Assembly: GCA_963757115.1 (NCBI GenBank)
Contig: CAVWQV010000002.1
Location: 46,187-110,186, forward strand
Source of the DNA: CAVWQV01 sp963757115
Lineage (GTDB): Bacteria > Pseudomonadota > Alphaproteobacteria > Acetobacterales > Acetobacteraceae
Reading direction: 5' to 3'
Length of the DNA stretch: 64,000 nt
In this document: piece after piece, positions 44,873 to 54,544 of the stretch
Layout: every line of letters begins with the position of its first letter
Numbering within the stretch: the first letter of the stretch is position 1
Position numbers and translations under genes: made by a program
Notes under the pieces: model-generated
What the model was told of the DNA's origin: nothing
What the model saw: the letters and a program-made list of their open reading frames with translations, nothing else
Database searches by the model: none

Positions 44873-45334
44873 CTAGAAGCCGCAAGAGGGCTGGGCGGCG
44901 TTCTGGTTGAGCTTGCGCAGCAACCGCGCGAGTTCGGCGAGCTCGGCGGGACCAAGCGCCCCCATGGCCCGGGCGATGTCGTCAGCATGCTCGGGGAAGA
45001 GCTCTGCGATCATCGCGCGCCCCTCGGGGGTGAGGTCTACCCGCACCAGCCGCCGGTCGACGGGATCGCGTGCGCGGCGCACCAAGCCCCTCGTCTGGAG
45101 CTTATCGATCAAGTCCGTCATGTTTCCCGCACTGGTCAGCACCTTGCGAACCAGCTCGCGCTGAGTGAGCGCCCCCTTGTGCAGCAGTGCCTCGAGCACG
45201 CCGAGTTGGGTGGCGGTCAGGCCGTGCGCGGCGATCCGCGGCTCGAGCCGCGCCAACACCGTCTTGCCCGCGCGAAGCAGCTTCACATAGGCGCTCAGCG
45301 CGCGGCGCGTCCGGGCGTCGGATGGGGGGCGCAT
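44873..45334 (-). CDS. MarR-family transcriptional regulator
   Basis: A 153-residue winged-helix regulator: LTATQLGVLEALLHKGALTQ then RELVRKVLTSAGNMTDLIDK (recognition helix) and LQTRGLVRRARDPVDRRLVR (wing), followed by VDLTPEGRAMIAELFPEHAD. No Cys suited to redox sensing in the usual OhrR position is seen near the N-terminus, so a ligand-type response is more likely. It probably regulates the downstream pirin gene through the 44830-44847 palindrome. Confidence 0.9.
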   Translation of the reverse strand: MRPPSDARTRRALSAYVKLLRAGKTVLARLEPRIAAHGLTATQLGVLEALLHKGALTQRELVRKVLTSAGNMTDLIDKLQTRGLVRRARDPVDRRLVRVDLTPEGRAMIAELFPEHADDIARAMGALGPAELAELARLLRKLNQNAAQPSCGF

Positions 45335-45537
45335 GCGTCAGTCTAGACCCGCCCGGCGCTGGGCGGAACGCGCCGACCCGGTTGATTTGTCCCGGCAATT
45401 CTTGCCGGCCCGGGTGCCGCCGCCGCAAACGCCCCGGTGCGCTCACCTACGATAGCCGGCGCGCGCTTGGCCCCAAGCTTGCAGAAGCGCCTCTGCAGAA
45501 CCCGAGCAAACCGACACACTTCCAGGAGCGTGGCCCC

Positions 45538-46098
45538 ATGTCGATCAGCAGCGTGAACGCCTCGCCATGGTGGCCGACCCAGGCGACCAGCGCGTCGAGC
45601 GCAACCCCCGCTGACGGAAGCGCCGGTTCCGCGTCGACGGGCGCCACCACTGGCGCTACAGGGGCCACTCAGCCGAGCGGCACCAGTAACCCCACCCAGC
45701 AGCTCAGCGCTGAGCTGCAATCCTTCCTATTGCAGCTGCAAGGCCCCTCGGCCTCCGGCGCCGCCCCCGGCGCGCAGACTCCTCTCACTGGCACTGGGGC
45801 GTCTGCGGGCGGAACCGACCCGACCGGTACCGGAGCGGTTTCCGGCGCGCACCATCACCATCACCATCACGAGGGCGGCACCGGCGGCGCCACCGAGACG
45901 GGAAGCCCGACCGGCGCGACGAACGAAGCGGGCACGGCGTCCGCCCCCGCATCCGGCCAGAGCGGTGCCACGGCCGGCGGCGACGCACTCCAATCGCTCG
46001 CCACCGACATTGCGCGGGCCCTGCAATCCTATGGCGGCGGGGCGGCCGCCAGCCTGGCGTCGTCCGCCCGGTCGGCCATCTCCGGTCTGGCGGCCTAG
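45538..46098 (+). CDS. Low-complexity protein with a seven-His run
   Basis: A 186-residue protein with AGGAG upstream of the ATG. It has a short conserved-looking start (MSISSVNASPWWPTQATSAS), an LQLQ-type helix (LSAELQSFLLQLQGPSASG), a long Gly/Thr/Ser/Ala linker with seven consecutive His (45850-45870), and a C-terminal helix (ALQSLATDIARALQSYGGG). Similar proteins with a His run in Alphaproteobacteria are uncharacterised as far as I recall. The His run may bind metal. It is divergent from marR. Function unknown. Confidence 0.7.
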   Translation: MSISSVNASPWWPTQATSASSATPADGSAGSASTGATTGATGATQPSGTSNPTQQLSAELQSFLLQLQGPSASGAAPGAQTPLTGTGASAGGTDPTGTGAVSGAHHHHHHHEGGTGGATETGSPTGATNEAGTASAPASGQSGATAGGDALQSLATDIARALQSYGGGAAASLASSARSAISGLAA

Positions 46099-46151
46099 CC
46101 GGCCCGCCGGATTGATGGACGGGGAAACGCGCCCCGGCCAGTCACCGGCCC

Positions 46152-47018
46152 CTAGCGGCACATCATCACGGGCAACGTGGCGTTCTCCAGCACGTGCCGC
46201 GTGACCCCGCCCAGGATGAGCTGGCGCAGCCGCGAGTGCGAATAGGCGCCCATGGCCAGGATATCGGCGTTGAACTCCCGCGCCGCGGCCAGCATTCCGG
46301 CTCCTACGTCGCGGTCGATCGGTCGGAACGTGGCGAGCTCCACCGTCACCTGATGCAGCGATAGGTAGGCTGCGAGATTCTGCGACCCTGGCCCGCGCCG
46401 CTGGTATTCCTGCGCCGAAAGCACCCGCACGGCTTCCGCCCGCTGCGCCCACGGCAGCACCGCATGCACGGCGGCCGCCGACTCGGCCGTGCCATTCCAT
46501 GCGATGCAGACGCGGCGGCCGATGCTTGCCGGCGCGGCCCGGGGCGCGATCATCACGGGCCGCCCCGAATCGAACAGCACCGCATGGAGCGCGTCCGAGG
46601 AGGACACATCCTCCCCGGCCTCGGGATGGGGCACGACGGTAAGATCAGCCAGCCTCGCCAGCTGGGCCACCAGATCCTCCTCGCGGCCGGTCACGCTGGC
46701 GAAGCTCGCGGTGGCGCCGGGAACGCCCGGGCGGCCGTCGGACACGGTGACATCGTTGTCGGCGACAAACCGCTCGAACATGGAGCGCACCGCATGGGCG
46801 CGCTCGTTGCTCTCCTTCTCGGTCGCCGACATCATCTCCTCGATCATGGCGCCGGACAGGCCCTCGCCCGCCAGCGGCGCCACGTCCCGCGAGTCGACCC
46901 GCACATGCAGCGCGGTGACGTGCGCGTCCCACATGCGCGCGACCATCAGTGCCGTCTGCAACGCGGCCCCGCCCGCCGCCGTGCCGGTCAGGGGCAGGAG
47001 GATCTTGCGGATATCCAT
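46152..47018 (-). CDS. Universal stress protein, tandem UspA domains
   Basis: A 288-residue protein with two UspA-type domains. Domain 1 begins MDIRKILLPLTGTAAGGAAL. Domain 2 begins RRVCIAWNGTAESAAAVHAV and ends NADILAMGAYSHSRLRQLIL with GGVTRHVLENATLPVMM, the ATP-binding G-x2-G-x9-G pattern. The first domain lacks a clear nucleotide-binding end, as is common in tandem proteins. Cytoplasmic stress role; no operon partner is close. Confidence 0.9.
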   Translation of the reverse strand: MDIRKILLPLTGTAAGGAALQTALMVARMWDAHVTALHVRVDSRDVAPLAGEGLSGAMIEEMMSATEKESNERAHAVRSMFERFVADNDVTVSDGRPGVPGATASFASVTGREEDLVAQLARLADLTVVPHPEAGEDVSSSDALHAVLFDSGRPVMIAPRAAPASIGRRVCIAWNGTAESAAAVHAVLPWAQRAEAVRVLSAQEYQRRGPGSQNLAAYLSLHQVTVELATFRPIDRDVGAGMLAAAREFNADILAMGAYSHSRLRQLILGGVTRHVLENATLPVMMCR

Positions 47019-47079
47019 GGCGACGCTCTCTCGATGACGAATCGGTGAATGCTAACACGGGCGGCCGATGGCGGAACGG

Positions 47080-47681
47080 TCATGGGAACAGCTTGCCCAC
47101 GATCCAGCCATCCCCCTCTCGGGTATACGTGGTACGGTCGTGCAAGCGGAACGGCATGTCCTGCCAGAACTCCCAGCGCTCGGGGATCACACGATAGCCG
47201 CCCCAGTATGTTGGGCGCGGGATCTCCTCGCCGGGGAACCGCGCCGCGTATCGCCCAGGCGGCGCTCGAGTGCAGCGCGCTCGACGAGCGGGCGGGACTG
47301 GTCGGACGCCCAGGCCCCCAGCCGCGAGACCCGGGCTCGGGTCGCAAAGTAGGCGTCGGCCTCTGCGTCGGTCGCCACTGCCGCCCGGCCCTCGATCCGC
47401 ACCTGCCGCCCGAGTGATTTCCAGTGGAACAGCAGCGCAACACGTCCGTTGGCCGCGAGCTCAGCGCCCTTCCGGCTTTCCCGGTTGGTGTAGAACATCA
47501 AGCCACGCTGGGCGGACGCCGCAGGCGGGTCGATGCCTTTCAGCAGCACGATGCGCGCCGAGGGCGTGCCGTCCGGCCGGGCGGTCGCCAACGTCATCGC
47601 ATTGGGGTCATTGGGCTCGGCGGCGGTGGCGGCGGCGAGCCACGCCTCGAGTTTCTCCCAGGGCTCGTCCGGTCCGGTCAT
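47080..47681 (-). CDS. pdxH: Pyridoxamine 5'-phosphate oxidase (frameshift)
   Basis: FMN enzyme making pyridoxal phosphate. It starts MTGPDEPWEKLEAWLAAATA at ATG 47681, with GAGGAG 7-12 bases upstream. AMTLATARPDGTPSARIVLL, RGLMFYTNRESRKGAELAAN, VALLFHWKSLGRQVRIEGRA and AYFATRARVSRLGAWASDQS are typical. Near 47250 one missing base (GATACGCGG) breaks the frame; the restored end is RFPGEEIPRPTYWGGYRVIP then ERWEFWQDMPFRLHDRTTYT and WIVGKLFP with the stop at 47080. About 200 codons, normal. Divergent from fabI. Confidence 0.92.
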
Positions 47682-47799
47682 GGCGATCTCCTCGGGCTCG
47701 GTAACGTCTCCGCCCCGCCCTCTTGCCGTGACTTGCGCGCTTGTGCCACCACCGACGGGCGCCACCGGCCACGGCTGGTCGCTCAACGAGGATCACCCC

Positions 47800-48650
47800 A
47801 TGCCTGAGAGCGCGGTCGAAACCAAGGAAAGCCCGGTGAAGGGCAGCCTGCTGGCCGGCAAGCGGGGCCTCATCATGGGGGTCGCGAACGACCGCTCCAT
47901 TGCCTGGGGCATCGCGGCGGCGTGCGCCGCGCAAGGGGCAGAGCTTGGCTTCACTTTCCAGGGCGAGGCGCTGGGCAAGCGGGTGCGGCCGCTCGCCGAA
48001 AGCGTCGGCTCGGCACTGGTGGTGCCCTGCGACGTCGGTAGCGAAGAAGGATCGATGCGGCGTTCGAGGCGATCGAGGCGAAGTGGGACCGGCTCGACTT
48101 CCTGGTTCACGCCATCGGCTTCGCCGACAAGGCGTTTCTGCGCGGCCGCTATCTCGACACGCCGCGCGCGGCGTTCCTGCAGGCCCTGGACATCTCCTGC
48201 TACTCCTTCACCGCCGTCTGCCAGCGCGCCGTGCCGCTGATGACGCACGGCGGCTCCCTGCTCACCATGACCTATCTCGGCGCCGAGCGATGGATGCCGC
48301 ACTACAACGTCATGGGCGTGGCCAAGGCGGCGCTGGAAGCCTCCGTGCGCTACCTCGCGGCCGATCTCGGCGCGCAGGGCGTCCGGGTCAACGCGATCAG
48401 CGCCGGGCCGATCAAGACGCTGGCCGCGAGCGGCATCGGCGACTTCCGTTACATCCTGCGCTGGAACCAGCTTAATTCGCCCATGCAGCGCAACGTCAGC
48501 ATCGACGAGGTGGGCGGTGCAGGGGTGTATCTGCTGTCGGATCTCGCGACCGGCGTTACGGGCGAGGTGCATCACGTGGATTGCGGCTACCACCTGGTCG
48601 GAATGAAAAATCCCGCAGCCCCCGACATCGCCATCGTCAACGAGGCCTGA
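47800..48650 (+). CDS. fabI: Enoyl-ACP reductase FabI (frameshift)
   Basis: NADH-dependent last step of fatty-acid elongation. ATG 47800 with GAGGA upstream. GKRGLIMGVANDRSIAWGIA is the FabI-type NAD motif, then GALVVPCDVG-like sequence. A missing G near 48050 (GAAGAAGGATC for GAAGAAGGGATC) breaks the frame; the restored continuation is LDFLVHAIGFADKAFLRGRY, SCYSFTAVCQRAVPLMTHGG and the catalytic region MTYLGAERWMPHYNVMGVAK (Tyr-x6-Lys). It ends YHLVGMKNPAAPDIAIVNEA at 48650. Total 283 codons, normal. aroC follows 25 bases later. Confidence 0.93.
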
Positions 48651-48674
48651 CATTGTTCTGATCGGCGAGCGAGC

Positions 48675-49780
48675 GTGTCGCACAACAGCTTCGGCCACCT
48701 GTTCCGCGTGACCACCTGGGGTGAAAGCCACGGGCCCGCCATCGGCTGCGTGGTCGACGGCTGCCCGCCACGCCTACCGCTCTCCGAGACGGACATCCAG
48801 CCCTGGCTCGATCGCCGCCGCCCCGGCCAGTCCCGCTTCACCACGCAGCGACAGGAGCCGGACACGGTCCGCATCTTGTCGGGCGTGTTCGAGGGCATGA
48901 CCACCGGCACGCCCATCGCGTTGGTGATCGACAACGTGGACCAGCGGTCAAAGGACTACGGCGCCATCGCCGACCAGCTTCCGTCCGGGCCACGCCGACC
49001 TGACCTATGAACGAAATACGGCATTCGCGACTATCGTGGGGGCGGCCGGTCCTCGGCGCGGGAAACCGCGATGCGGGTGGCCGCCGGAGCAGTGGCTCGG
49101 CGTGTGCTGGGTGCCGGCGTGCGCGGTCCGTGGCGCGCTGGTGCAGATCGGCCCGCACCGGATCGAGCGGGCGCGCTGGGACTGGGACGAGGTGGAGCGC
49201 AACCCGTTCTTCTGCCCCGACCCGGTCGACCGCCAGCACTTGGGAGGACTATCTCGGCGCGGTGCGAAAGGCAGGCTCGTCGGCCGGCGCGGTGATCGAG
49301 GTGGTCGCGGACGGCGTCCCGCCCGGCCTCGGCGCGCCGATCTACGGCAAACTCGACGCCGACCTCGCCGGCGCGCTGATGTCGATCAACGCGGTGAAGG
49401 GGGTGGAGATCGGCGCGGGCTTCGCCGCCGCGGCACTCGGCGGCGAAGCGAACGCCGACGAGATGCGTGATGGAAGACGGGCAGGTGGCGTTCGGCTCCA
49501 ATCAGGCCGGCGGCATCTTGGGCGGCATTTCGACCGGACAGCCCGTGGTCGCCCGCTTCGCCGTCAAGCCGACCAGCTCGATCCTCACTCCGCGCCGCTC
49601 GGTGGATCGGACCGGCCAGGAGGTCGAGGTGTCACCACCGGCCGCCACGACCCTTGCGTCGGCATCCGCGCGGTCCCGGTGGGCGAGGCGATGCTGGCCT
49701 GCGTGCTGGCCGACCACCTGTTGCGGCATCGCGCGCAGAACCCGGACGCCCCCGACACGGCGCGGCTCCCGAGAAACTGA
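48675..49780 (+). CDS. aroC: Chorismate synthase (multiple frameshifts)
   Basis: FMN-dependent last enzyme of the shikimate pathway. It starts with GTG (MSHNSFGHLFRVTTWGESHG), then FTTQRQEPDTVRILSGVFEG and TTGTPIALVIDNVDQRSKDY. After about 48985 it continues in other frames with GHADLTYERKYGIRDYRGGG and RSSARETAMRVAAGAVARRV, AVIEVVADGVPPGLGAPIYG, LMSINAVKGVEIGAGF, VAFGSNQAGGILGGISTGQP and the end CVGIRAVPVGEAMLACVLAD, stop at 49780. At least five frame changes are needed. The total, 368 codons, is normal. Every family block is present. Confidence 0.92.
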
Positions 49781-49869
49781 CCGGCCCGCCCGCGCCCGCC
49801 CCCGTTGCCGGCACGGCTCGGGAGGTTCAATATTGATCGGTTCGGCCCGCAACTGCGTGGAATGTACTC

Positions 49870-51093
49870 GTGTCCGAAATCAAAGCCTCTGATTCCGTCG
49901 ACCTTGCTGCCCTGGACGAGTTGATCGCGCTGATCGGCCTGCCGGCGTGGCTTGAACGGGTGCGGGCGATCCAGGCCTGGGGTGCGGACGGCCGCCGTGC
50001 TGGCCGGGCGATCCTGCAATACCACGCCGTTGAACTGGTGCTTGAGCGGTTGCGGCGGCGCTCCAACAAGCCGCCCGTGCCGGCCGAGCGATGCGTGGCG
50101 GCGCTCGCCGCCGAGGGAGCGGCGCTCGTTGACGCACTCACGTCCCGCGGGCGCGATCGGTTCCGCGCTGTCCTGCGCCGGGCGATCGAGGCCGACGGCA
50201 CACTGGTCCCGGCCTTCCATCTGCTGCGCACGGCGGCGATACAACGCGGGCGCGGCTTCGCGGTGAGTTTCGCCGGGCTCGAGGACGAGGCACCGTTCGA
50301 CTTGCTGCTGAGCCGGGACGGCGCCGAGGCGGAAGTGGTCTGCGACATCATCTCGGCCGAGGCGGGCCGGGACGTGCATCGTGGCGCCTGGGTCCGGCTC
50401 GCCGACCGCATCGACCCTGACCTGCAGACTTGGCTCGCCGCCCATCCCGGCCGCTACATCCTCAAGATGACCCTGCCGCTCGGGCTGCGCGGCGGACTGC
50501 ATCGCAACGGCGCCGAGCCGGAGCCGCTCGCCTCCCTGCACAGCCGCATCCGCGGGCTTTTGGCCGAGCGCCGGCGCGCCGACTACGATGAGGCGCTAGT
50601 GCTCCGGCTGGACCCGTTGCTGCTGGCTGGCGCGCAGGCCGACGAGCTTGGCCTCATGACCTCCCTGCGCGACCAGTTCGGGCCGGAAGCACATCTTTCG
50701 GTGACGGCCGCGGGCCAAGGCGTGTTCGTGATGGCCGCGCGCGCCGGGCGGGAGAACGACGTCGCGGTGGCGGTGCGCAAGCGTTTGGCCGCGCTCGCCC
50801 CCGCGCGACTTACCGGTACACGCCCCGGCATCCTCGCGATGTTCGTCGAGGACACCGACCGGCTGGAATGGCGAAGCCTTCGCGACAAGCTCGAACTTGA
50901 GGGCGAAACCCGGCAGTTCCTCACCTATGCGGAAGCGCGCTCGGTGGTCGCCGTCACGTGCGCGTCGCGCTTCGAACTGTTCGGCCTCGCCGAGCCCAAC
51001 GGCGTCGCTGGCGGCGAGCTCCGTTTTTGCAATCCCTCGCACCCAGCGGCCAGGATGGCCGCCCTGGCCCCGGCGGTGCAGTCCACGGTCTGA
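49870..51093 (+). CDS. Unknown 407-residue protein
   Basis: A long intact frame from GTG 49870, with coding-like sequence throughout. It is not recognised. Visible parts: an N-terminal helical segment (LAALDELIALIGLPAWLERV), RGRDRFRAVLRRAIEADGTL, a possible nuclease-like beta region FAVSFAGLEDEAPFDLLLSR with DGAEAEVVCDIISAEAGRDV, and a C-terminal part ending NPSHPAARMAALAPAVQSTV. The DGxExEVxCDxxSxEAGR stretch, acidic residues on adjacent strands, is reminiscent of restriction-like or Holliday-type nuclease cores, but this is only a hint. No signal peptide or membrane helix. The next gene is convergent. Confidence 0.6.
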   Translation: MSEIKASDSVDLAALDELIALIGLPAWLERVRAIQAWGADGRRAGRAILQYHAVELVLERLRRRSNKPPVPAERCVAALAAEGAALVDALTSRGRDRFRAVLRRAIEADGTLVPAFHLLRTAAIQRGRGFAVSFAGLEDEAPFDLLLSRDGAEAEVVCDIISAEAGRDVHRGAWVRLADRIDPDLQTWLAAHPGRYILKMTLPLGLRGGLHRNGAEPEPLASLHSRIRGLLAERRRADYDEALVLRLDPLLLAGAQADELGLMTSLRDQFGPEAHLSVTAAGQGVFVMAARAGRENDVAVAVRKRLAALAPARLTGTRPGILAMFVEDTDRLEWRSLRDKLELEGETRQFLTYAEARSVVAVTCASRFELFGLAEPNGVAGGELRFCNPSHPAARMAALAPAVQSTV

Positions 51094-51127
51094 TCGCCGG
51101 AGTTGCCGTGCGGCTAGACGCCGGAGG

Positions 51128-51547
51128 TCAATCGGGCATGGTGTCGAAGGGCTTGAGGTTCGCCGGTAGAACAGCCCAGGGCGGGCGGTCGCGGACGAAG
51201 ATGGCGATGGTCGGCCGGAAGGAGGACGGTTCGTCCAGCGTGCCTGCGTAGATCGTGTGCGACTTGTCTCGTCCGACTTCCCCACCAAAGACGAGGCTGC
51301 CGCAAACCGGACAGAAATTGCGTACGGCGTCGCTGCCCCGGAACGATCTCGAGCGAAACTGCCGGCTCGGTCCGCTGAACCGCACGGCGTCTCGCGATAC
51401 TCCCATGAAGGGTATGAACCCTGAACCGGACGCCTTGCGGCAGTCGGCGCAATAGCAATGACCGGCCGATAACGCCTCGCCCAAAACTTCGTATCGCAGT
51501 GCGCCGCAGAGGCACCCACCGGTGTAGCGGGTCGTCGTTGCGCTCAT
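51128..51547 (-). CDS. GFA/CENP-V domain zinc protein
   Basis: A 139-residue glutathione-dependent formaldehyde-activating (GFA)-fold protein. Zinc-binding Cys are in YTGGCLCGALRYEVLGEALS (CxC), HCYCADCRKASGSGF and NFCPVCGSLVFGGEV. It ends near the convergent unknown gene. Many such proteins are not formaldehyde enzymes, so the substrate is unknown. It follows the nitroreductase gene by about 20 bases on the same strand and may share its transcript. Confidence 0.9.
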   Translation of the reverse strand: MSATTTRYTGGCLCGALRYEVLGEALSAGHCYCADCRKASGSGFIPFMGVSRDAVRFSGPSRQFRSRSFRGSDAVRNFCPVCGSLVFGGEVGRDKSHTIYAGTLDEPSSFRPTIAIFVRDRPPWAVLPANLKPFDTMPD

Positions 51548-51566
51548 TTCGATCCGGTCCGCACCG

Positions 51567-52208
51567 TCATATTGCCGGGTACGACTGCCCCCAGCGGTCC
51601 TGGAATACTATTTCTTCCAACTTGCCGCGCCCGACCGGGCCGAAATGTCCCATCGGATAGCCGATCGGCAGGATGGCGTAGGAGTGCACGCCCGGTGGCA
51701 GCCCGAGCGCCGCCTCGGTTTCCGCTTCGTAGAGGAGGTGGCGGGTGGTGAGCGTTGCACCGAGCCCGAGCGCACGGGCGGCGAGCAGCATGTTTTGCAC
51801 CGCTGGATAGATGGACGCCCCGGCCCAGCGGGGCGGCTCGCCCGCCCCGTCCTCCAAGCACGCCACGATCCAGATGGGCGCTTCGTGGAAGTGCTCCGTC
51901 AGGTAAGCCACGGCGTCGTGCTGGCGCTGATAGCGCTCGGCGGTGACGCCGGGCGGCGGCGGCGTGTTGCGGTAGCGCGGCCCGATCACCTTGTCGAACG
52001 CTCGTTTGTAGTGGATCTGCACCGCTTCCTTGATCGCGTGGTCCTTGACCACGAGGAAACGCCATCTCTGCGAGTTCCCGCCATTGGCCGCGTAGGACCC
52101 GGCTTCGAGGATGCGATGGACCAGGTGGTCCGGCACTGGATCCGGCTTCAATCGCCGCATGGAGCGCGTGGTTCGCATGATCTCGAACACGTCCGTGCCG
52201 TCGCTCAT
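51567..52208 (-). CDS. Nitroreductase family protein
   Basis: 213 residues from MSDGTDVFEIMRTTRSMRRL at 52208. FMN-binding region is TRSMRRLKPDPV with AGSYAANGGNSQRWRFLVVK; the other side is AVQNMLLAARALGLGATLTT and LPIGYPMGHFGPVGRGKLEE. Family members reduce nitro compounds, enones or other substrates with NAD(P)H. It is divergent from the molybdopterin oxidoreductase. An E1-like protein of the type sometimes fused with nitroreductase domains is encoded at 54628. Confidence 0.88.
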   Translation of the reverse strand: MSDGTDVFEIMRTTRSMRRLKPDPVPDHLVHRILEAGSYAANGGNSQRWRFLVVKDHAIKEAVQIHYKRAFDKVIGPRYRNTPPPPGVTAERYQRQHDAVAYLTEHFHEAPIWIVACLEDGAGEPPRWAGASIYPAVQNMLLAARALGLGATLTTRHLLYEAETEAALGLPPGVHSYAILPIGYPMGHFGPVGRGKLEEIVFQDRWGQSYPAI

Positions 52209-52398
52209 GTTGATCCCTCGCGACCCCGGTGACGTCAACGGCTGAGCTTCCATCTCGCCGTGCCGATCTACACCGACAAGATAGGTCTTCGGGCAGGGTC
52301 CGGGCAATCAATTCGGCTCGCCGGTGCTTGTCCTGCCACGGCTTGTTTCCGAGCCGTCATGAGCTACAGTCAGGGCAGGTTCCAGCCAGGAGCAGTCC

Positions 52399-54531
52399 TT
52401 GTCCGAGAACATCGTTCTGAGCGCTTGCCCCCAAGACTGCCCTGACACTTGTGCCATGATCACCACCGTGCGCGATGGCGTCGCCGTGGGGGTGCGCGGC
52501 AACCCCGAGCACCCCTTCACGCGCGGCGGCTTGTGCGTGAAGGTGAACAACTACGAGCAGCGCGTGTACAGCAGCGAGCGCATCCTCCGCCCGTTGAAGC
52601 GGACCGGCGAGAAGGGCCGCGGCTCGTTCGAGCCGATCTCCTGGGATGCAGCACTCGCCGAGATCGCGAAGCGGTGGACGGCCATCATCGAAGAATCAGG
52701 GCCGGCCGCCATCCTGCCGTACAGCTATCTCGGCACTCAGGGAACGCTCAACGGCCTGAGTGTCGGGGATGCGTTCTTCAACAAGCTCGGCGCCACGATC
52801 TCGGAACGGACATTCTGCGATTCCGGCGCGATCACGGCGTTTTTCATGACTTGCGGGCCTACGGCCGCGATCGACCCCGAAAGCTTCGTCCATTCGCGAT
52901 ACATTGTGCTTTGGGCGATCAACACGATAAGCACGAACCTGCACCATTGGCCGTTCATCGCCGAGGCCCGCAGGCGGGGCGCCAAAGTGGTGGTTATCGA
53001 TCCCGTCTCCACGCGAACCGCCAAGGCCGCCGACTGGCACATCAGGATCAGGCCCGGCACCGATGCCGCACTGGCACTCGGCATGATGAACGTCATCATC
53101 GCCGAAAACCTTGTCGATCATGATTACGTCGAAAACTACACAGTGGGCTTCGAGGAGCTGAAAGCGCGCGCCTCGACGTTTACGCCGGATAGGGTCGCGG
53201 AGATCACCGGCATCGGCGAGGCCGAAGTCCGAACGTTGGCGCGAGAGTTCGCGACGGCGCAGCCCTCCGTGATCCGCATGGGTGTGGCCATCGAGCGCAA
53301 CGCCAGCGGCGGCAATGCGGTGCGGGCATTGTCGTGCCTGCCAGCGCTTGTGGGGTCGTGGCGGCATTGCGGCGGCGGCATCATGCACATGCCGATCTGG
53401 GCTTTCCCAGTGAAGTGGGACGCGCTGAGCCGACCCGACTGGATCAGGCCGGGCACGCCCGTGCTCAACCAATGGCGGCTCGGACAGGCGCTGACCGGCG
53501 AGCTCGCGCTCAACACGCCGATCCGAGCGCTCGTGGTCTACAACTCGAACCCGATGGTGGTCGCACCCGAGCAGGAGAAGCTCGAGCGCGGTCTCGCGCG
53601 GGAGGATCTGTTCACCGTCGTCAGCGAGCAGTTCCTGACCGACACGGCGCGGTTTGCCGACATCGTGCTGCCAGCGACGACGCAACTCGAGCAGTTAGAC
53701 GTCATGTTCTCGTGGGGCCATCTCTATTTGACGTACAACGAGCCTGCCATCGCTCCCCTCGGCGAGGCGATCTCCAACACGGAGCTGTTCCGTCGGCTGG
53801 CCCGCGCCATGCGTCTGGACGACCCTTTCTGGTCGATGACCGATGAGGAAATGCTGGAGATGGCATTCGACTGGGCGAGCCCGGCGCTGCAGGGGATCAA
53901 TCTCGCATCGTTGCGGGAGAAAGGATATGCAAGATTGAACGTGGCGTCTGCGGATGATTTCGCGCCGCACCGAGGAGGCAACTTCCCGACCCCGTCCGGC
54001 AAATGCGAGTTCAAGTCGTCGATGGCTGCCGGCGGCAACATGGTGCTTCCGCTGTTCCGCCAGGGCCATATGGGCGACCAATCGGGCGAAGCGCTGGACC
54101 CCTTGCCCGACTATGTGCCTGCGCGGGAGTCGCCTCGCACGAACCCTGAGCTTGCGTCGCGCTACCCGCTGAACATGCTGTCGCCCAAGAGCCATGCTTT
54201 CCTTAATTCCACCTACGGGAACCTTCCTCAGCAGCTGCATCATGCCGGCCAACAGAAGGTGCTCCTCAACCCGACCGACGCGGCCGCGCGGGGCATCACA
54301 GAAGGCGAAACGGTCCGGGTTTATAACGATCGCGGTAGCTTCGACGCCGCTGCCGAAATCTCGGCCGATACGATGGCCGGAATCATTGTCGCTCCGCTCG
54401 GCTATTGGGCCCGGCGACATGGAAACGGCCGCACGGTCAACGCCATAAACCCGCCGGCATTCGCCGACTACGGCAACGCTCCGACATTCTCCGATACGTT
54501 GGTCGAGGTTGCCAGGCACGCTTCAGCCTGA
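52399..54531 (+). CDS. Molybdopterin-dependent oxidoreductase, DMSO-reductase family
   Basis: 710 residues, probable TTG start with GGAG upstream. The N-terminal cluster motif is ACPQDCPDTCAMI with the fourth Cys in GGLCVKVNNYEQR (4Fe-4S). GSFEPISWDAALAEIAKRW and YLGTQGTLNGLSVGDAFFNK are bis-MGD-binding sections, and the C-terminal PLNMLSPKSHAFLNSTYGNL with VRVYNDRGSFDAAAEISADT is the molydopterin dinucleotide-binding domain. The protein is single-subunit with no Tat signal, so it is probably cytoplasmic. The substrate is unknown. A strong terminator follows. Confidence 0.9.
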   Translation: MSENIVLSACPQDCPDTCAMITTVRDGVAVGVRGNPEHPFTRGGLCVKVNNYEQRVYSSERILRPLKRTGEKGRGSFEPISWDAALAEIAKRWTAIIEESGPAAILPYSYLGTQGTLNGLSVGDAFFNKLGATISERTFCDSGAITAFFMTCGPTAAIDPESFVHSRYIVLWAINTISTNLHHWPFIAEARRRGAKVVVIDPVSTRTAKAADWHIRIRPGTDAALALGMMNVIIAENLVDHDYVENYTVGFEELKARASTFTPDRVAEITGIGEAEVRTLAREFATAQPSVIRMGVAIERNASGGNAVRALSCLPALVGSWRHCGGGIMHMPIWAFPVKWDALSRPDWIRPGTPVLNQWRLGQALTGELALNTPIRALVVYNSNPMVVAPEQEKLERGLAREDLFTVVSEQFLTDTARFADIVLPATTQLEQLDVMFSWGHLYLTYNEPAIAPLGEAISNTELFRRLARAMRLDDPFWSMTDEEMLEMAFDWASPALQGINLASLREKGYARLNVASADDFAPHRGGNFPTPSGKCEFKSSMAAGGNMVLPLFRQGHMGDQSGEALDPLPDYVPARESPRTNPELASRYPLNMLSPKSHAFLNSTYGNLPQQLHHAGQQKVLLNPTDAAARGITEGETVRVYNDRGSFDAAAEISADTMAGIIVAPLGYWARRHGNGRTVNAINPPAFADYGNAPTFSDTLVEVARHASA

Positions 54532-54544
54532 CCGGGGAGGTCTC

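Noticed and set aside
45850..45870. Seven His codons as a cloning tag or vector contamination
   Set aside because: The run is inside a long natural gene with its own ribosome-binding site and alphaproteobacterial codon use, and no vector sequence is adjacent.
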